Shown here piece by piece: positions 60,901 through 64,000 of a stretch of DNA of 64,000 bases. The stretch lies in the NCBI GenBank assembly GCA_003254885.1, contig QANT01002741.1, positions 1 to 64,000 on the forward strand, in the 5' to 3' direction. Within the stretch, counting starts at the first letter, position 1. Every line of letters starts with the position of its first letter. This DNA is from Purshia tridentata. Taxonomy: Eukaryota; Streptophyta; Magnoliopsida; Rosales; Rosaceae. Position numbers and translations under genes: made by a program. The notes beneath the pieces were generated by a model that worked only from the letters and a program-made list of their open reading frames with translations, made no database searches and had not been told where the DNA came from.

Positions 60901-63900
60901 AGGTCAAAAGAAATGAGGTTCAATGAGTACATACCAGCGAACAAAGAGATGCACATCATCAGCTGATACGATATCTTGAAGGTAATTCAAAAGCAACTGT
61001 TGGACAACCTCAAGCTTCATAATTGGAAAAGCAACTTCAGTGTTTCTTCCTGAACTATGATCCTTTATCCCACCATCTTTGCATTGTGATTTGCAGTAAG
61101 ATTGTAAAACGAGGAGTTGCTTCTTGCAGAGGCATATCTGGCAGTGCCAACTTCGGTTAGGAACTTCATGTTCTCTTACACCCATGCAATCAGCATGAAA
61201 TATTCTCTGACAACCTTGACATACAAAGAAATTTTTTTCAACCCTACTATCTAAACAAACAGAGCATGCATCTTTTGGATAACTCTGATCAACCCCATCC
61301 CCACTAACCAACTCCTGTAATATCCAAAACTTGTCCCTACTGCAAAGGACAGAATCACGCTTCAACCTTGCAGCAATGGTGCCTAGAAGATCAATAGCCA
61401 TGGTACGTGCAGCTATGTCTTTAGATTTCAACCCAGCATTCTGGAGTAATAAGACACAAAGAACCTGCAAATAAATCTGTTTCAGCAGGGAGAAACTAAT
61501 GCCATTTAAGATATTATATTCCACACAAATCACAAATATATTTTACCTCCAGAATAGGAGCTGAAGCAGGATATTCAGGTAAGTTCAATGTCGTCAGCAG
61601 ATCAGTAACAAGATTCTCCATCATTACTTTTAACTCAGAAGCTTCCTGAGTCTTCACACTAGCAAAGCGCTGAAGTACACGAGTCCAAAAGAGACAGCAT
61701 GCCCCTGTGGCTGCTGCAAGGCCTTTAGTTGGACAATCAGCATTGAGAGAAACTTCTAAGACAAAATTACCACTTGATTCCTGCCTTAGAGGTTCAGGAA
61801 GGTCTGCACTACATTGAACCAACTGAAGCAGCAAAGCAGTGATCATTTGAATCTGTTTTTGCTCTTCATCAGGTAGGTGATAGGCTCTCAAAGCTCGCTT
61901 CGAAAATGGTAACTTCCAAAGCAGATGAAGTAATTCATCTATCACATAAGTTCGATGTTGAGTGTATGAATAGAATATCTGTACCACCAACACCGAAGAT
62001 GCTCCAAGTTTCAGATCAAATAACATTAAAATGCACATATGTATGAAAACATGTAATGTAAGTAATAGCTGCCAACAGAAAGAATAGTGCTGATCTGTAC
62101 CCCACTGATTAAACCAATTGCCTTCAGTTGCAAGAGCTGGATATTATCTACCATGAATGTTGTAAAGCTTGTTTTCACCAGTTGTAAGATACAACTATCT
62201 GACAACCTTTCTATTAACAACAAATCCTTGAGTAAACCCAGAATGGTGCACATTTTCTGAAGAATATTATTAACGGCAGCGGAGACCCTACAAAAGGCAA
62301 GATGTAAGAAAAGGGAAAACACCTAAACTTAATTACAGAAAGGTCTTGTCAAAAAAATCAATGACGTAGGAGCAGATTGTAGATAAGCACACTTGTTAAA
62401 GGATGACTTCTGCACTTTTATGGTCTTTATACTACGCCGCCTCTTGCTTGCTGAACCAATTTCAGCATCAAGCTCGTCATCTTCCTCAACTGTAAATATA
62501 TCAGAATTTATTGTTGCTCAATATCAGAACTTGGAAAGAACTACTCTAGGAAATACAGAATGATCAAGCAAGGGAACAATCAGTCCAATTTAGGTAACAA
62601 GCAATAAAAAAATTGATGGAGACAATGTCCTATACAGATAAATATGTTTAAAATACATAGAAAAATACGAAAAAATTCAGAGACATACAAATATAGTAGG
62701 TTACAGAAATCCCAACTGTTATAAAAAAGCTAACCTTCAAGTGTCCCATTTTCATTTGGCCTATGCAAAGCACGATATGAAGGATCATAAGCACACATGA
62801 CATCCATTATCTGATGCCTGGAAAACTCCAGAATTCTTTCAATGATCTGATATGCAAAAACTAGCATTATTTACCTCGTCATAAAGCGTCACAAGATACA
62901 TTTACAAGTTACAAATATAGCAGATCTCCTCCAAATATTAAAATAAAGCATGTACCTCTTCTTTATACAGCTGCTTTGGCATCTGGTTATGAGCCATTAC
63001 TGCTAAAGCTGCATGAATGGACTCCAGTGCACAATGTATCGATGAAACCACATCTGAATCTGACTGAGACAGTGAAAAGAAAAGTAATAAATGAAAGTGA
63101 TCACAAGTCACAAGTATCTATTGAATAATAAATTTAGGTTAAGAAGCAAACTACGCCAGCAGAACACAAAAACCTGAAGAAATGCAGGTTAAGAAGAAAA
63201 CTACCCTGACAGAAATTCTATATTCAAGAAAGAAAGGAGTCTATAACAAGCTTACCTGCTCAAATTCATTTATGGACAAGCCCTCAGCTCCATGTATCTG
63301 ATGATCCAAAATCCTTAACAGTCTAACAAAAGTATCTACAGGAACCAAATGTAGAAGCCTCTTTGCACGAAGAGACATTATTTCATTTGCAAGCATTCTA
63401 AGATCAGAAAGAGGCATCAATGACCACTCTGCTTCATCCCGATCATCACTGAAAATTTCAGCTCTGCCGCAGAAATCCTCCACCAACTCACAAAAGTGTC
63501 CAATAATGGCATCTAAACAAGATTTTGCAATATAAGTTATTCAAATGAAAATATTAAAATAAGAGTGTATGAGAATTCTTGAGAGAAATATAGAGTTCTA
63601 AAACCCAAGACCAGCTAGAACCTTGAATTGCAGCAGGATCAGGTTCAACTGATGACGTAATGCCATCATTAGCTTTCTTCTTGGCTTTTGGTTTTCTAGA
63701 AGATGGTGTAGATATTTCCTGCAATTTCATCTTCCAAATTAGGAAAATAAAGAGAGGGGGGAGGGGAGGGGAGATATTATAAATTTCCAAATAGATGCAC
63801 ACATACATTAGGAGGAATATAATTGAGCTGATTATTGTGAGTTGCACCATATTCTCTTTGAGCATGTCTTGTTATAGGTATAGTAGGCTCAAAGAGCTTC

Positions 63901-63946
63901 TTATCAGGTACTGTTCTACTGCCAGGCACTTGCCCCTTAATAGGAC
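54927..63946 (-). CDS. SCC2: Sister chromatid cohesion protein SCC2 (NIPBL), 5' end outside window
   Basis: Cohesin loader subunit; with SCC4 it loads cohesin on chromatin. I traced 26 exons from the stop upward: 54927-55133, 55253-55378, 55469-55561, 55646-56069, 56350-56640, 56719-56852, 57177-57410, 57475-57579, 57691-57852, 58529-58634, 58756-58925, 59199-59351, 59440-59739, 59983-60150, 60241-60399, 60516-60566, 60643-60853, 60935-61464, 61547-61978, 62101-62287, 62393-62489, 62735-62846, 62956-63063, 63256-63512, 63622-63718 and 63807-63946. These give about 1,683 residues; roughly 160 N-terminal residues lie beyond the edge, judging from an Arabidopsis length near 1,846. HEAT-repeat signatures are clear ([39 protein letters not shown]). 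A C4HC3 PHD finger ([23 protein letters not shown]) lies at about 61,129-61,273. The tail is acidic then Arg/Ser-rich. All introns are GT-AG. Confidence 0.95.
56112..56295. mobile_element. Short LINE-like 3' end inserted in an SCC2 intron
   Basis: A 184-bp insert is flanked by a perfect 12-bp direct repeat ACTCTCAACCAG at 56,100-56,111 and 56,296-56,307. Near its right end is TTTTAATAAAGTTTC followed by a short A-run, as in 3' ends of plant LINE transcripts. The target duplication plus A-rich end fits a 5'-truncated retroposed copy. It sits in the intron between coding exons 55646-56069 and 56350-56640, on the strand opposite to SCC2. Confidence 0.55.
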
Positions 63947-64000
63947 CTGAGAAACTTGAACAGTGCAAGAAACAATAAGCACAGAAACATTAAAATCATT

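Overview
The window is nuclear DNA from a flowering plant, most likely a eudicot. Genes are split by short AT-rich introns with GT-AG borders. They encode plant-specific families: a PLS/E-class PPR protein, FAR1-related (FRS) protein, plastidial L-type starch phosphorylase, plastid BCCP, DUF295 F-box protein and a plant SCC2 with an inserted PHD finger. I did not identify the species; gene content would fit Rosaceae or a related rosid, but that is a guess. One ambiguous base (N) lies near 50,736. I found no convincing tRNA, rRNA, CRISPR or prokaryotic operon. Left part (0.6-12 kb): a single-exon PPR gene (minus), a 98-residue LYR-motif protein of the ISD11/LYRM4 type (plus), a domesticated Mutator-type transposase of the FRS family (plus) and a two-exon BAG8-like co-chaperone (minus). 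Middle (12-35 kb): a 15-exon plastidial alpha-glucan phosphorylase (962 aa), a five-finger C2H2 protein (minus), an ELM2-SANT chromatin protein (minus), an F-box/DUF295 protein with a membrane-anchor-like N-terminus (plus), a repeat-bearing orphan secretory/membrane protein (plus) and an intronless UDP-glucose dehydrogenase CDS with a leader intron (minus). Right part (36-64 kb): a complete 2,011-bp hAT-type non-autonomous element with an 8-bp target duplication, an eight-exon TPX2-family gene (plus), ribosomal protein S19 (minus) head-to-head with mitochondrial processing peptidase beta (plus), a seven-exon plastid biotin carboxyl carrier protein containing a GC-AG intron (plus), and 26 exons (about 1,683 residues) of the cohesin loader SCC2 (minus), whose N-terminus lies beyond the right edge. 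The genes are mostly housekeeping and do not form one pathway. Their order is informative. From memory of Arabidopsis locus numbers, nearly all have counterparts in small Arabidopsis clusters at At1g26570-26590, At3g29310-29360, At5g39320-39350, At5g15490-15540 and At3g02080-02090, each holding a different subset and four of them carrying a UGD or RPS19 paralogue. The window therefore looks like an unfractionated version of a block that was duplicated and then partly lost in Arabidopsis. No new multi-gene defence or mobile system is visible. The most novel items are the orphan repeat protein at 31.8-32.5 kb, the membrane-anchored F-box protein beside it, a promoter segment duplicated between the divergent RPS19 and MPP-beta genes, and an alternative terminal exon in the TPX2-family gene. 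Exon borders were derived by hand from reading-frame continuity and splice consensus; frame sums close exactly for every multi-exon gene.
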